The notes under the pieces are model-generated. The model saw only the letters and a list, made by a program, of their open reading frames with translations, was not told where the DNA came from and ran no database searches. Position numbers and translations under genes: made by a program. From Manduca sexta (taxonomy: Eukaryota; Arthropoda; Insecta; Lepidoptera; Sphingidae), in assembly GCF_014839805.1 (NCBI RefSeq), contig NC_051117.1:7130001-7194000 (forward strand): DNA of 64,000 bases, read 5' to 3'. Below, piece by piece: positions 1 through 10,744 of the stretch. Each line of letters begins with the position of its first letter. Position 1 is the stretch's first letter.

Positions 1-60
1 AAATTGGCATACAGAATACCATTCCACACAAATTTAACGAAGATAACAAGAGAATAAGGC

Positions 61-175
61 CCCAGGTCCGCATTATTGTGTCGACTGTCGAGCGGTAATC
101 ATCTCTCGTCAGTCGACATTCTATTGGACCCCACTCGACCATCAGCTGCAAAGGATTCACTCCACTGTGCACATA
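61..175 (+). repeat. Rep-2 partial copy (3' part)
   Basis: Contains the Rep-2 hallmarks: a GTGTCGACTG motif, then TCGTCAGTCGACATTCTATT and a CCATCAG tail, all found in a dozen other places in the window. The 5' part is missing. The class of Rep-2 is unknown to me. It has no coding capacity and I saw no terminal inverted repeats. Confidence 0.75.
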
Positions 176-325
176 TAAATATATATTTTATTTGTATTAC
201 TCCTACCTTTTTATATTTGAATTATTATAGTACAATAATTTACTATAGTTTCTGAATTAGTAAACAAATTATAGTCCAGCAAGTTCTACGAGAATAACTT
301 GCGCCCTATTCTAATTTCTAATTTA

Positions 326-734
326 TATACAGGGTCCTTTTGACATCGCGTTACTAAATGAAACCACATACTTATCTACTTGGAAATAACACTTTACAAT
401 TAGTTACTTGAGCCGTAGATGTAAAATAAAAAAGTGTAAGTTTCAAACAAAATAAATATCAATAAAAAGGTATTTTAATTTTACGCGCCCTAATGCCACT
501 ATTACTCTAAGAGAATTCGTCGCAGCTGTAACATTGTACTTTCAGTCAGAAATACACTCATGCACACGTCATATTCGCGTTAAACTACAAAATAATAAAA
601 AAATCAGAAAATTAAAACCAGCTTTTTGGTGAAAATATTCGTTATTAATGCATGATTTTTGGCACAATGTCAGCAAAGGACAAGACGAGTATGTGGTTTC
701 ATTTAGTAACGCAATATCAAAATGACCCTGTATA
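326..734. mobile_element. MITE-TA, 409-bp TIR element
   Basis: The two ends are inverted repeats of about 47 bp (326-372 and 688-734) that differ at only a few positions. Each begins TATACAGGGTC and runs into a shared GCGTTACTAAATGAAACCAC block. TA at each outer edge suggests a TA target duplication, as in Tc1/mariner-type elements. There is no transposase reading frame, so it is non-autonomous. A diverged copy lies at 12124-12497. Confidence 0.8.
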
Positions 735-1122
735 AGCGATAGTCACCACTTACTATCCACCATTGATATTGCAAAAATCCGCGTTGTCTGATTCATATAT
801 ATACCGTTAAGGATTTTTGGTGTTCCTTTTTGTTTCCGAAGTCATTGTGTTCGACTCCCGAGCGGCAAAATATATCTATTTTGATGAGACTTTAATTGGT
901 TAATAATTTGGACCTGAGTTTTTGTTAGCGGAATTTGCTGCGAAATAAAAAGTTTTGGTCTTTGAACTGCCGAAAAGTGAAAGGTTTAGGACTACTAGGT
1001 TTTGTCCCCGCATGCACCTGCCTGAAAGTCCTTTCTAAGGCTCAAATATAGCCTATATTTTTGCCCAGAACGTAGTCTATTTTTGTGGTAATTTCATCCA
1101 AATCTCTGTAGCTGTTAAGATG
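735..1122. other. Unassigned intergenic DNA
   Basis: AT-rich sequence without a credible reading frame. I see no repeat shared with the rest of the window. Confidence 0.5.
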
Positions 1123-1245
1123 GAATTTGTGCCCGATATGGCATTAACCTCCTATCTCATCATGGGTCGGAGCACATTTGCCGAAAAGTAGTTACCAAGA
1201 TTACACCACTGCCTACCCCTAAAGGGATGATGATGTGTGTATTTT
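1123..1245 (+). repeat. SINE-C 3' fragment
   Basis: Shares with other SINE-C copies a CATCATGGG block, a CTGCCTACCCCTAAAGGG block and the terminal GATGTGTGTAT. The tRNA-like head is absent, so this is an old 5'-truncated or eroded copy. Confidence 0.6.
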
Positions 1246-1552
1246 GTTTAGCTGTTTCGTCCTTTACTCGTAACAAAGATACAAACAAAGTCACAAAGTT
1301 CTGCATCTATAATATAAATAAGATTTTTAATCTTTGTAAGGATCCTTCATTGTCATTTTTTTTAGAAATGTATTTCCTTTCTCCGACATAATTATAAACT
1401 TATTTATACATTCCGGATAAGTATTTTATCCTGTCATTAAGTGTAAGAAGTACTTTATACCTGTGTTATATCTTTACGCTATGTTCATGACTGATTACGG
1501 TAGACAGTAAAGTAAACTAACTCGATCAATAAGACGAAATGCTTTAAAAACA

Positions 1553-1790
1553 TCCTACTAATATTATAAATGCGAAAGTTTGTGAGGATGTATATTTGAA
1601 CCTCTTCCACGAAAAAACGACTGAACGGATTTGGATGAAACTTTACAGTAATATTGTTTATACATCAGAATAACACATAGGCTATAATTTATATTTGTGT
1701 AATTTGGTCATAATATAACGATACATATCAAGTAAGTCGGAAAAAAAATCCCTGAAAACTCCATCACGCGGGCGAAGCCGCGAGCAATAG
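1553..1790 (+). mobile_element. Hel-1 (Lep1-like) Helitron fragment
   Basis: Starts TCCTACTAATATTATAAATG after an A. It carries the internal GAACGGATTTGGATGAAAC motif and ends with the hairpin GCGGGCGAAGCCGCG followed by GCAATAG, a decayed form of the usual GCAAAAGCTAG. These features match the non-autonomous Lep1 Helitrons described in Lepidoptera. No coding capacity. Confidence 0.8.
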
Positions 1791-2219
1791 ATATTGATAT
1801 AATTATTAAAATATTTAGTTTTTAATTGACCATTATTATTGTTTACCCATTTATATTAGAAATACAGGCATACCATTAAAGATAACCCTTTCAAACAATC
1901 GTCAACTAACAAAAAACAATCCATATTAATTATACAATAAAAAACAGTCGAAAGAACACTCAAATGTCATCGGAGAGTCGCATAGCTTTCTAATCAAATC
2001 GGGGAAGGAATGCAGTGGGCTCCTGGATGCGCAGTGGGGCGGCGTCTGCGCAGGCCTCACAAAAAGTAGAATAAGTTGATACTTGTGTAAATTTTCGGAT
2101 TCCCGTCTCTGGATTTCGCTTTTGGCTTTCGCCGGTTGGCAGGAGTTTGTAATATTTGGTGCGGATTTATTAATATCTGTCCAGTGGTCGAAATTTGACT
2201 TTATTTAATGTATTGTAAG
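1791..2219. other. Unassigned DNA with a small GC-rich patch
   Basis: Mostly AT-rich. At 2015-2060 there is a short GC-rich patch with two TGCGCAG motifs around GGGGCGGCG. It could be a promoter remnant or part of an unrecognised repeat. No reading frame supports a gene. Confidence 0.35.
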
Positions 2220-2390
2220 CAGCGATAGCCTCGTTGTGGAACGGACTGCGACGAATGTCCGCAGGTTCAAATCCCAAGGGCACACACCTCTGACTTTTAT
2301 AACAAAAAGGATGTGTGTATTCTTTGTGAATTATCGCTTGCTTTATCGGTGAAGGAAAACATCGTGAGGAAACCTATGTAGGAAGTTAAT
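2220..2390 (+). mobile_element. SINE-A, 3'-truncated copy
   Basis: Begins with the tRNA-like head (GCGATAGCC) and has a B box GGTTCAAATCC followed by the family body to GGAAACCTATG. The second half and ATT-rich tail are missing. Confidence 0.8.
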
Positions 2391-2980
2391 AAGGTCCTAT
2401 AGAAATAGAATGCTAGGGTCTATTGCCACGTATCGTGGTGTAAAATTAAATGTTTTTCAAGTCTGTGTTCGCGGTGTTGAATGTTTATAATTGTTGATTT
2501 ACTAACATAACATTACTATTGATGCTTACTCAAAAACCTTTAATAAATAATAAATACCTTGATTTTTCAATGCCGAAATTTTAATCCAATAACGAACAAT
2601 CGCACAGGCAGAACCGCAAACAAAACTACGATTCTATATAATAGTATAAAAATTAAATATCATTTCACTCATAAACTTCAATAAAATAAACAGTTAAAAC
2701 CATATTAAAAACTTGTTAAACTTGTACGACATTTGTTGCGTACCCCTGCGAAACACCAGTAGCTTTTTGTTTGATATTGCCGCCCGACGCCAAAATGTTA
2801 AGCGAAAAAATAACGAATAACGGTACATAATTATCGCTTGCAAAAAGAATATAAAGAAAATACATCAAAAGCTTTTAACATCACGCGGTTGCTAAACGAG
2901 CTTTGTCGTTCGACTCAATGTAAAAGCTCATAGTATTTAAACATTGATACGAGTATGTCCATTTCATTGCCTGTTTATGC
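2391..2980. other. Unassigned AT-rich DNA
   Basis: No repeat shared elsewhere in the window and no plausible gene. The last bases belong to a short duplicated block that flanks the next SINE. Confidence 0.45.
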
Positions 2981-3031
2981 CGCTGAGCATTTACATGGAA
3001 ATATTGACATTATAGCCCGTAATTACAATAT

Positions 3032-3342
3032 AATATCAGCCTTGTATTATATACTGTCCCACTGTTGGGCCTCCTCTACTACTGAGAGCGATTAGGCCTT
3101 AGTCCACCACGCTGGCCTAGTGCGGATTGGTAGACTTCACACACCCTCAAAATTCCTATAGAGAACTTCTCAGATAAGCAGGTTTCTTCACGATGTTTTC
3201 CTTCACCGTTAAAGCGAACGATAAATTCACAAAGAATACACACATGATTTTAGAAAAGTCAGAGGTGTGTGCCCTTGGGATTTGAACCTGCGGACATTCG
3301 TCTTGGCAGTCCGTTCCACACCCAACTAGGCTATCGCCGCCG
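3032..3342 (-). mobile_element. SINE-A, near full-length
   Basis: Reads in reverse from the tRNA-like head at the right end (reverse of GCGGCGATAGCCTAGTTGGG) to the tail at the left. Both A and B box segments are present. It sits between two similar blocks of about 47 bp (2981-3027 and 3342-3387), much longer than a normal SINE target duplication. Confidence 0.85.
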
Positions 3343-3387
3343 CTAAGTATTTATATAGAAATGTTGACATGCAGCCTGTAATTATTG

Positions 3388-3485
3388 GTCATGATTCAGG
3401 TTCTGTCTCCTAGATGGGGCAGAGGGCATCCACAGTGACTCTCCATTCCGAACGGTCTTGAGCTGCTTGATTTCGCTCCAAGTCC
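3388..3485. repeat. Possible LINE fragment
   Basis: The stretch with ATGGGGCAGAGGGCATCCAC and the following GACTCTCCATTC resembles sequence I associate with lepidopteran non-LTR elements. No second copy occurs here, so the assignment is weak. Confidence 0.3.
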
Positions 3486-4411
3486 AAATGTCCAATATTG
3501 GTATTAACACTAAATTCCAAATGTTATGTAAAGTTCAAGAAGGAGGTTTTACTTTCAATTGGTATTGGTCTGGGAATAAGCACTATTTTTATGAAAATAG
3601 ATCCGAATTCAGAATCTCATAATCTTTATCGATTTGGGACAAAATTCGAAAATCATGTGACAGAATCGTTTTTTTGTCAGTGGTCGTAAGGGACCCTTGT
3701 TTCAATAAATAGCCTATAGACAAATCGCATTACGCATTTGCGGAACTGCCGAACTCAAATGACCGCACATTTAGGGCTATTTCTGCACTTATTAGAAAAA
3801 AAGTTGACGGCTTGCGCTAGGCCATAAGGTTTCAAATTACGTGACATTTAATAGATGAAACAGTAAAATTCGAACTTTATATCTATCATAGGGATAAAGA
3901 GATTTCATGGAGATAAAAAACTATATAAATACTATATTTGATTTATACAGATTTATTCTAAATTCAAATTTTAGACACAGCCAAATCTGGATATACAAAA
4001 AAAAAATATTTGTTTTTTGTAGACTCCAAAACGGCTAAACCGATTTTAATCAAATTTTATGAAACCTCGGATAAGCCTAGGTGATTAGCGTATAAAGATT
4101 TTTTCCCTTTGATATATTCTTGTCATCATTGGCGCCTATAGATAACACTACTCTACAAAAAAATGGGTATGGAGCGCAACATAAAGCTGAGTACTAAATT
4201 CTGGTTAAACCGATAGCGCTAAAGCCAAATCTGATGCCCAAATTTTTCCATCACGCCAGGATTTTCTGTTAATGTACATTCTTTTTTACTATTTTCAGGG
4301 CTATTTTGTGGTTTGGTAATGTAAAAAATTAAAAAAATAATTAATTACAAATATTTTTAATTAATTACAATAAACCTGACCAAATCTATAGTAAAAGCCA
4401 AAACCAAAGAA
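3486..4411. other. 3' flank of the decayed gene
   Basis: AT-rich sequence downstream of the relic on its coding strand. It includes a phrase of the kind 'CGGTTTAGCCGTTTTGGAG' (reverse strand), common in transposon-derived DNA. It may be the 3' untranslated part of the mobile unit that carried the gene. I found no terminal inverted repeats pairing it with 6090-6300. Confidence 0.3.
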
Positions 4412-6087
4412 TCAGGTGGATTTTTTCTTTGCGTATGGCGATTTTCTTTTATAATCAAGGTCAGTTTCTCTCATGAGGAACCAACAATGATCTCCCAACA
4501 TCCCTGGATCCCATCGACCTTGGTATCGTTGTTCCATAGTAATGATGTCCTGATGGAACCTTTCCCCTGTTCATCACCCACAGCTCCTAAGATTTGCGGG
4601 AAAAAATCCAAATGAGAAAGCAGGAAATGGATTTTTAACGACCTTCTGCAGCCCATTTTTTGTTAATTTAATAATAAGTCGGTAACGATTTGTTCATAAT
4701 TTTCTGATTTTATGTTTCCCAAAAATTGCCTAATGATACATTTCAGTGAGTTCCAAGCATTTAATTCAATGTCGTTGAGTTTTTTCAAAATCTGTATCTT
4801 TCATAAGTTTGCGTATTTGTGGGCCCACAAAAATGCCTTCCCTTTAATTTGGCGTCGCTTAGTTTTGGAAAAATTGTTTTTAAATATTGAAAAGCCGAGC
4901 CTTCCTTATTGAGAGCTTTTACAAAATTTTTAACGAGTCCAAGTTTAATGTGCAAAGGAGGAAGAAGCACGTCTTTTGGATCAACAAGTGGGATAGATGT
5001 TACATTTTCTTTCCCCGGTACAAACGATTGTCTTTCTGGCCATTCTTTAACAATATAGTGTTTCTGGGTTGCTCTGCTATCCCAAAGACAAAGAAAACAA
5101 CAGTATTTGGTGAAACCCCCTGAAGTCCAAGCAACAAACCAATGACTTTTAAATCTCCACATAATTGCCACTTAAAACGATCGTAGTTTATCGATTTAAG
5201 GATAAGCGCCATACTCTCGTAAGTTTCTTTCATATCGATCGCGTAGGCCACACGAACTGAAGGCTTTGTGTTACCATTGTGTAACAGCACTGCTTTGAGA
5301 CTGGATTTCGACGAGTCCACAAACAATCTCCACTCATTGGCTTCATGTTTAATGCCTAAACTCACCATCAAACCATCTGGATCTATGCAGTAACACAATT
5401 TGTTTTCAGCCCTAAAAATGTTGACAAATGTTTATTACGGTCTCTAAATACACTTATCTTTGTATCTTTCGCTAAAAGATTCCATTGTTGTAATCTGGAT
5501 CCTAAAAGTTCAGCATGTTGTTTGGACAGATTAAGATCGCGGACTAAGTCGTTTAGTTCAGGCTGTTCTATCAAATGGGGTTCTCTACTTCTATCATCAT
5601 AAGATGGAACAAACGATGAAGCTGTATCTAAAGATGCCTCGGAAACGATTTCCATTGCCACTGGAGGAACTGGTATCGGTAACTCTTCGCTATGTGGAAG
5701 CGGTCTTGTAGCTGAAGAAGTGTAGGGATAAACAATGTTACCTTTGTTTTTTCTTGAAAAGTCCACGACATTTGTTAAGTAGAAGTAGCAGAAGTAACAG
5801 TCCACATCATGGCTAGTAGGCTCACGCCAGATCATTGGGACAGCAAATGGCATTGAAGAACGCTTTCCATTCATCCAGTTACTTAAATTTGCAATACACG
5901 TAACACAACATCGGTGAGGTGCCCATTCTTTGTCTTGGTGACCGATAGTAAAACCAAAATAACTCTCGTATAACATCTTAACATTTTCACTGATTACTCT
6001 TCTTTGTGTAGAAGTTGTAAACGAGCCACATATAAAACAAAATGAATCTGCAGAATTAACACAAGTACGTTTAGCGATTTTAGCCAT
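4412..6087 (-). pseudogene. Frameshifted relic of a multi-copy arthropod protein family
   Basis: Read on the minus strand from an ATG in good context (CAAAATGG) at 6087, the frame gives a Cys-pair-rich N-terminus: C17/C20, C60-C61/C64 and C97/C100, suggesting zinc binding. A conserved WREP block and a PVPP stretch follow. Later blocks, found only by switching frame, include EWRLFVDSSK, LKAVLLHNGN, PPLHIKLGLVKNFVKAL, KIHFLLSHLDFFP and a basic YKRKS end, stopping at 4412-4414. These match an uncharacterised protein family I know as multi-copy in arthropod genomes; I do not know its function. The frame breaks near 5400, 5118, 4841, 4782 and 4563, with a nonsense codon at 4663-4665. About 558 codons would span the locus, close to family length as I remember it. 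No splice sites explain the shifts. Several breaks lie in homopolymers, so assembly error could account for some. Confidence 0.8.
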
Positions 6088-6269
6088 TTTGAACTAAAAA
6101 AGTAAAAGCTACTCGAATTCACCGAGAACAGCTCACGGAAAGAGTTAAATGACAAGTGACAATCGTAATAAACGATTATGGACATTTATTTTAGTATCTA
6201 CCTTCAATAAGAAACTAAAATGGTTCGAATCGTATTTAATTTGGGCGTATACCATACGTTTACATTTAT

Positions 6270-6289
6270 AAAAAAAAAAAAAAAAAAAA
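6270..6289 (+). repeat. 20-base A homopolymer
   Basis: An uninterrupted run of 20 A lies just upstream of the decayed gene on its coding strand. It could be a retroposon tail or a replication-slippage tract. Confidence 0.9.
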
Positions 6290-6562
6290 CCTGACGTGTA
6301 GGAGTCTTTTGGTGATTATATTCGTTATCAGCAATGTTTAACTAGACAGAAAGTAAATGCAGTTACTCTGTTGCGAAATTTTGTAAAGTAGTGTAATTAG
6401 TGCTACCCGTTCGAATCCAAATTGAATCACTAATCAAACCATTAAAATAACCTATCAGTTAATATAGTCAAAATGTATGGAAATTAAAATTAAGTTCATA
6501 CTTATAGAGGAATGCAACATCTCGATGTTCTGCCAAAAAAACATACGGAATATGTAAAACCG

Positions 6563-6819
6563 TCTTGCTATTAATATTATAAATGCGAAAGTTTGTGAGG
6601 ATGGATGTTTGGATGTATGTATGTATGTTTGTTTCTCTTTCACGAAAAAACTACTGAACGGATTTGGATGAAACTTTACAATAATATTGGTTATAAATCA
6701 GAATAACACATAACCTACAATTTATAATGATTTTATGTAATTTGGTCATAATATAAACTATACATATCAAATAAGACAGAAAAATTCATAACGCGAGCGA
6801 AGCCGTGATCAAAAGCTAG
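6563..6819 (+). mobile_element. Hel-1 (Lep1-like) Helitron, short form
   Basis: Starts TC, contains AATATTATAAATGCGAAAG, a short GTAT/GTTT microsatellite and GAACGGATTTGGATGAAAC. It ends with the hairpin region and AAAAGCTAG, followed by T. About 257 bp, non-coding. Confidence 0.85.
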
Positions 6820-7195
6820 TTATTATTATAAAATCAAATATAAAATATACTTCATTTGTAAACTCGGTTAAAATTATCCAAAACAAATTTGCATCGAGAA
6901 TCAAACCTTTACTCTCACACTAGCAAACCATAATTTATGACTACCATACCCGGTACCTTATACCCGTAGTTTTGCGTACCCTAATGACGTCATTAGGAGG
7001 GCTCGGAGTGCATTGTCCCTCTGAGGGGTGATATTTATACGTGATTTGCGCCGTAAGAGGGTTAATATGAAATAGTTATGATGGGATAACGTGTATGTAA
7101 ATTATTAATTATTTTTCGGAAGATACCTTAGTTAATTATGGGCGATGGTCAATTAAATAAATGGCCGACAAACAAAATCGTATTATGATTTTGCT
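6820..7195. other. Unassigned intergenic DNA
   Basis: Nothing recognisable. Contains a moderately GC-rich passage near 6950-7020 without a reading frame. Confidence 0.4.
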
Positions 7196-7245
7196 GGTGG
7201 TAGGATATATTTTATATTCGCCCGGATAGCGGTCGGTATGTGTGC
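7196..7245 (+). repeat. Rep-2 5' fragment
   Basis: GGTAGGATATATTTTATAT followed by CGCCCGGATAGCG is the Rep-2 beginning. It breaks off at a SINE-A copy, suggesting the SINE or a deletion removed the rest. Confidence 0.6.
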
Positions 7246-7254
7246 TTGTCGGAA

Positions 7255-7555
7255 CACACAGATCTTTCTGTGTTGAAAGGTCTGCCGAGACGAATGTCTG
7301 CAGGTTCAAATCCCAAGGGCACGCACCTCTGATTTTTCTAAAATTATGTGTGTATTCTTTGTGAATTATAGCGTGTTTTATCGGTGAAGGAAAACATCGT
7401 AAGGAAACCTACATACCTGAGGAGTTCCTTGTAGGATTTTTGAAGTGTGAAGTGTGATTTGTGTGAAGTCTACTAATCCACACTGGGTCGGCGTGGTGGA
7501 CATAATCCCTCTCAGTAGTAGAGGAGACCTGTGCCCAGCAGTGGAATATATAGAT
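7255..7555 (+). mobile_element. SINE-A copy
   Basis: B box GGTTCAAATCC, the GTGTGTATTCTTTGTGAATT body, the GAAGGAAAACATCGT block and the CAGTAGTAGAGGAG end are all present. The extreme head is eroded and a short GTGAAGTGTG duplication lies in the middle. Confidence 0.85.
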
Positions 7556-8680
7556 ACACAGATTTTCTGAGTTAATATTATAAACTAAGTTTATTGTGGC
7601 AACTTCACTCGGACGAAGCAGCAAATTAATATAGTCTTAAATAAATCAGTCAATAGAAGTCTTACATAGAAAAAATAAATACTTATCGTTTTGTTTTGTT
7701 CTTTTCAATGTCGCGAAAGGTTTGTCTCACGGATTAAACAACGGGTTGTTATCATTGCTAAAAAATCCGTATTATGGATTTTTATTAATCAAAATTATTG
7801 TATTAAAATGTTTTTAACCAATTAGCATGCATCATAAAAGTGCATATTCGCGGTACCTCCCTGTCTGCGCTCGATAGCTGGAGCGGCGCGTGCGCACGGC
7901 AGGTGCAGACCTCCCGCAATTAAAGCCTGTCACGGCGGCGGCTGGTCATTGCGTGTGGAGGCCACAGAACCCGAGTTTTCGGGACTTTCAACAAAAATAT
8001 AGAAGTCAATAGTTAAATGTTTGAATTGAAAAATAGCGGAATATTTCTTTATTTATTATAAGTTCTTCAAAAAGATAACACAAGAAGTAATTACTAGTAA
8101 CAATAAAAAATATGATATGTAACAAATAACAAACACAAGATGACAAAATCTCTTATAAACCAACTACATAACAATACTAGGAACTAAAAGATAAACACAC
8201 ACATCGGAGATAGCTATAAAATGATATGGCAGATGTATGCAATGTTTTTATGATAACAAAGAACTTGCATATCTATGGAAAAAGTCCTGACTATCAAAAC
8301 CCTAACAATACCAATCGAAAACATGTATTATAAAGCTACCTATCTACATTCTTAGACATCTTTAGTCATATTACAAATTCATAGATTACAATAATGCAAT
8401 AGTATTTACAGCCTGCTTCTTAACAGCAGAAAGTAAAAAGCAGTGATATTCAAATTGATTCTATCATCTATATATAAGAGGGACCTGCACGTCTATATTA
8501 CAATATAATAACATGTTGTTCACGTCATAACTTGATACCTTAACCAATACAATCCATTTTTTTTTTAATTCTATTATTTTGTAAAAAGTTGGAAATTATC
8601 AAAAACTTAACGACTATATAACTTCGCTCGTTTGATAAACGAATTTATCACACAGGTGTTTTCCTTATTAATATAATAAT
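7556..8680. other. Unassigned DNA with a GC-rich patch
   Basis: Mostly AT-rich. A clear GC-rich patch at about 7855-7975 holds GCGCGTGCGCAC and GGCGGCGGC runs. It might be a promoter or CpG-type relic, but no start codon with an extended frame follows on either strand. Confidence 0.35.
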
Positions 8681-8880
8681 ATAGATAAATATGTGTATAT
8701 TAGATTCGTCTGTGCGTGTGTATGTCACTGAACCACTAAACCACTGGACCGATTTTGATAAAATTGTTTATGTTTTACCGGCCGGGTCTCTGGATGGTTT
8801 ACATTTACAATTGGACCCGATAGGTGGCGCTGTACTTGGTTTCAAGGGTTTTATGTCTTTTCTAAGATAGGATTACGTTT
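8681..8880 (+). repeat. Interspersed repeat fragment (Helitron- or LINE-like)
   Basis: Carries GTGTATGTCACTGAAC, a GGACCGATTTTGAT block and GACCCGATAGGTGGCGCTGT, phrases I recognise from repeated lepidopteran DNA. Only one copy is present, so class and ends are unsettled. Confidence 0.45.
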
Positions 8881-8895
8881 AACGAAGCTGATGGT

Positions 8896-9541
8896 ACAAT
8901 ATAAACACATTCATAATTATAATTATTTGCTAATGTTTTGTCTAAATAAGATGGAAGTGTAGTCACTACATAGTATAAAACAAAGTCACTTTCTCTGTCC
9001 CTATGTCCCTTTGTATGCTTAAATCTTTAAAACTACGCAACGGATTTTGATGCGGTTTTTTTTAATAGATAGAGTGATTCAAGAGGTAGGTTTATATGTA
9101 TAATAACATCCATTAAATAGTGGAGAAATACTGTTATTTTGTTATGGTATACCCGTGCGAAGCCAGAGCGGGTCGCTATGTTTTTGTATACAACGTTCAC
9201 AGTTTTTCTTTAGTGTATTTAGTATCAGCATTGCACCCGTGCGAAGCCGGGGCGGGTCACTAGTTTACAATAAAATGAATTCAAATATAAAGTTATTAAA
9301 GTTGATTTCAATCTAATATTCTCCTTTTAAAATATTGTAATTTTTTGGGCCGCTACTAAAATATAAATACGTTAATCATGATTTACTTGAGTTTTGTCTA
9401 AATAAGATAAAAGTGCAATTTACAATAAAATGAATTCAAATACAAAATTATTTAAGTTGATTTTAGTCTAATAAAATAATATTCTTTTTCAATAAATTTT
9501 GTCAAAAATCGCACTCTTCATGCCCCCACGTCGCTACCAAG
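8896..9541 (+). repeat. Imperfect tandem duplication, first unit split by Hel-4
   Basis: The sequence around GTTTTGTCTAAATAAGAT and TTTACAATAAAATGAATTC occurs twice. In the first unit (8896 to about 9356) these two pieces are separated by Hel-4. In the second (about 9357-9541) they are joined at 9418/9419. The second unit is therefore the uninterrupted version of the first. Confidence 0.75.
8963..9263 (+). mobile_element. Hel-4, Helitron-like element with two 3' ends
   Basis: Starts TCACTACATAGTATAAAAC and ends GGGTCACTAG before a T. Comparison with the intact duplicate at 9385-9475 fixes the ends to within a base or two. A second hairpin unit, ACCCGTGCGAAGCC then GCGGGTCGCTATG, lies inside at about 9148-9180 and looks like an earlier terminator that lost its CTAG. 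Non-coding. Confidence 0.75.
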
Positions 9542-10243
9542 TGTTAGACGGACGGCGCATATTAATATTTTTATATTAATATTTAATCTTTGGCAGTTAT
9601 ACAGGCGAGTGTTATCGCCTCATTGTTAATTTCGCAATTTATTGTCATGATGGCATAAACAGTACATGGGCTTTCGAGGAAGTTATTTTTTTTTTAATAT
9701 CATTTTTTTTATATGAATTTCGAAAGTTGTATAACCACTGTAAATATGCTTTGTCTGGGGTTTATAAGGCTGATCGAGATACTGGATATTTCGGGTATAA
9801 TGCGATTTGTAGATCTGAAACGGGCCAAGTTTTAGCTTGCATAGCTGAGAACAGTACATATAAAACATAGTTTACATTGTTTGCGGCGCATTTCCCACGG
9901 GATCGAATTGCGAGAATAAAAAGTAGCCTATATAATAACTGCTAAAAACATCCAAACGTGGTCAATAATTTTAATATTTATAATATTATTGAAATAAGTT
10001 GAGTAAGATTGTCTTTGTTTTTAAAGTTACTTTTTCATTTTTATACTGATCTTAAAAAAGAACAATGCATATAAAAATATAAAAAAATGAATCACTCCGA
10101 TGGCGAAACTAAAGGCCACCCAAGCCATTAGTAGTTATGGATTCAAAGTGAGGAATCACAATTATTATTTGAATTCAAAACGCAGATATTATTTAGAATA
10201 CCTGTAAACCAATCATTCATATATAATTAACAATATATAAATA
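9542..10243. other. Unassigned intergenic DNA
   Basis: AT-rich, no shared repeat recognised, and no supported gene. Confidence 0.45.
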
Positions 10244-10432
10244 ATATCAGCCCTGTATTATGTATAGTCCCACTGCTGAAGGACTCCTCTACTACTGAGA
10301 GGGTTTAAGCTTTAATCCACCACGCTGGCCTAGTGGGGATTGCAGACTTCACATACTTTCAAAATTCCTATAGAGAACTTCTCGGGTACACAGATTTCCT
10401 CACGATGTTTCCCTTCACCGTTAAGGTAAGCC
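10244..10432 (-). mobile_element. SINE-A, 5'-truncated
   Basis: Tail and 3' half of SINE-A in reverse orientation, ending at the CACGATGTTTCCCTTCACCG block. The tRNA-like head is absent, as expected from incomplete reverse transcription. Confidence 0.8.
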
Positions 10433-10744
10433 ATAATTCGCAAATATAACCTAAATTATTTAACAAATAACAACTCCGAAAATACCTATGTCTATAAAAA
10501 CGTCAAGAACACAAAGCCTTTCTATACACATTTAATTAATAATCTTTTAACTAATTAATGTCTTGTCTCATACTTTGAGACAATTATAACAACATACATT
10601 ATTAGACTTAAATACGTTCTAATTAAAATAAATTAATTAAAAAATTATACCATGTTAATGTTAATTGACTTATGTATTTCGCATATAATTTTTTTATAAA
10701 AATGTGACGGCATGGTATATTGACTCTACTGAACTTGATGGTAA

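Noticed and set aside
4412..6087. An intact multi-exon gene
   Set aside because: Frame changes occur within conserved blocks with no intron-length gaps or splice sites, and an in-frame TAA is present.
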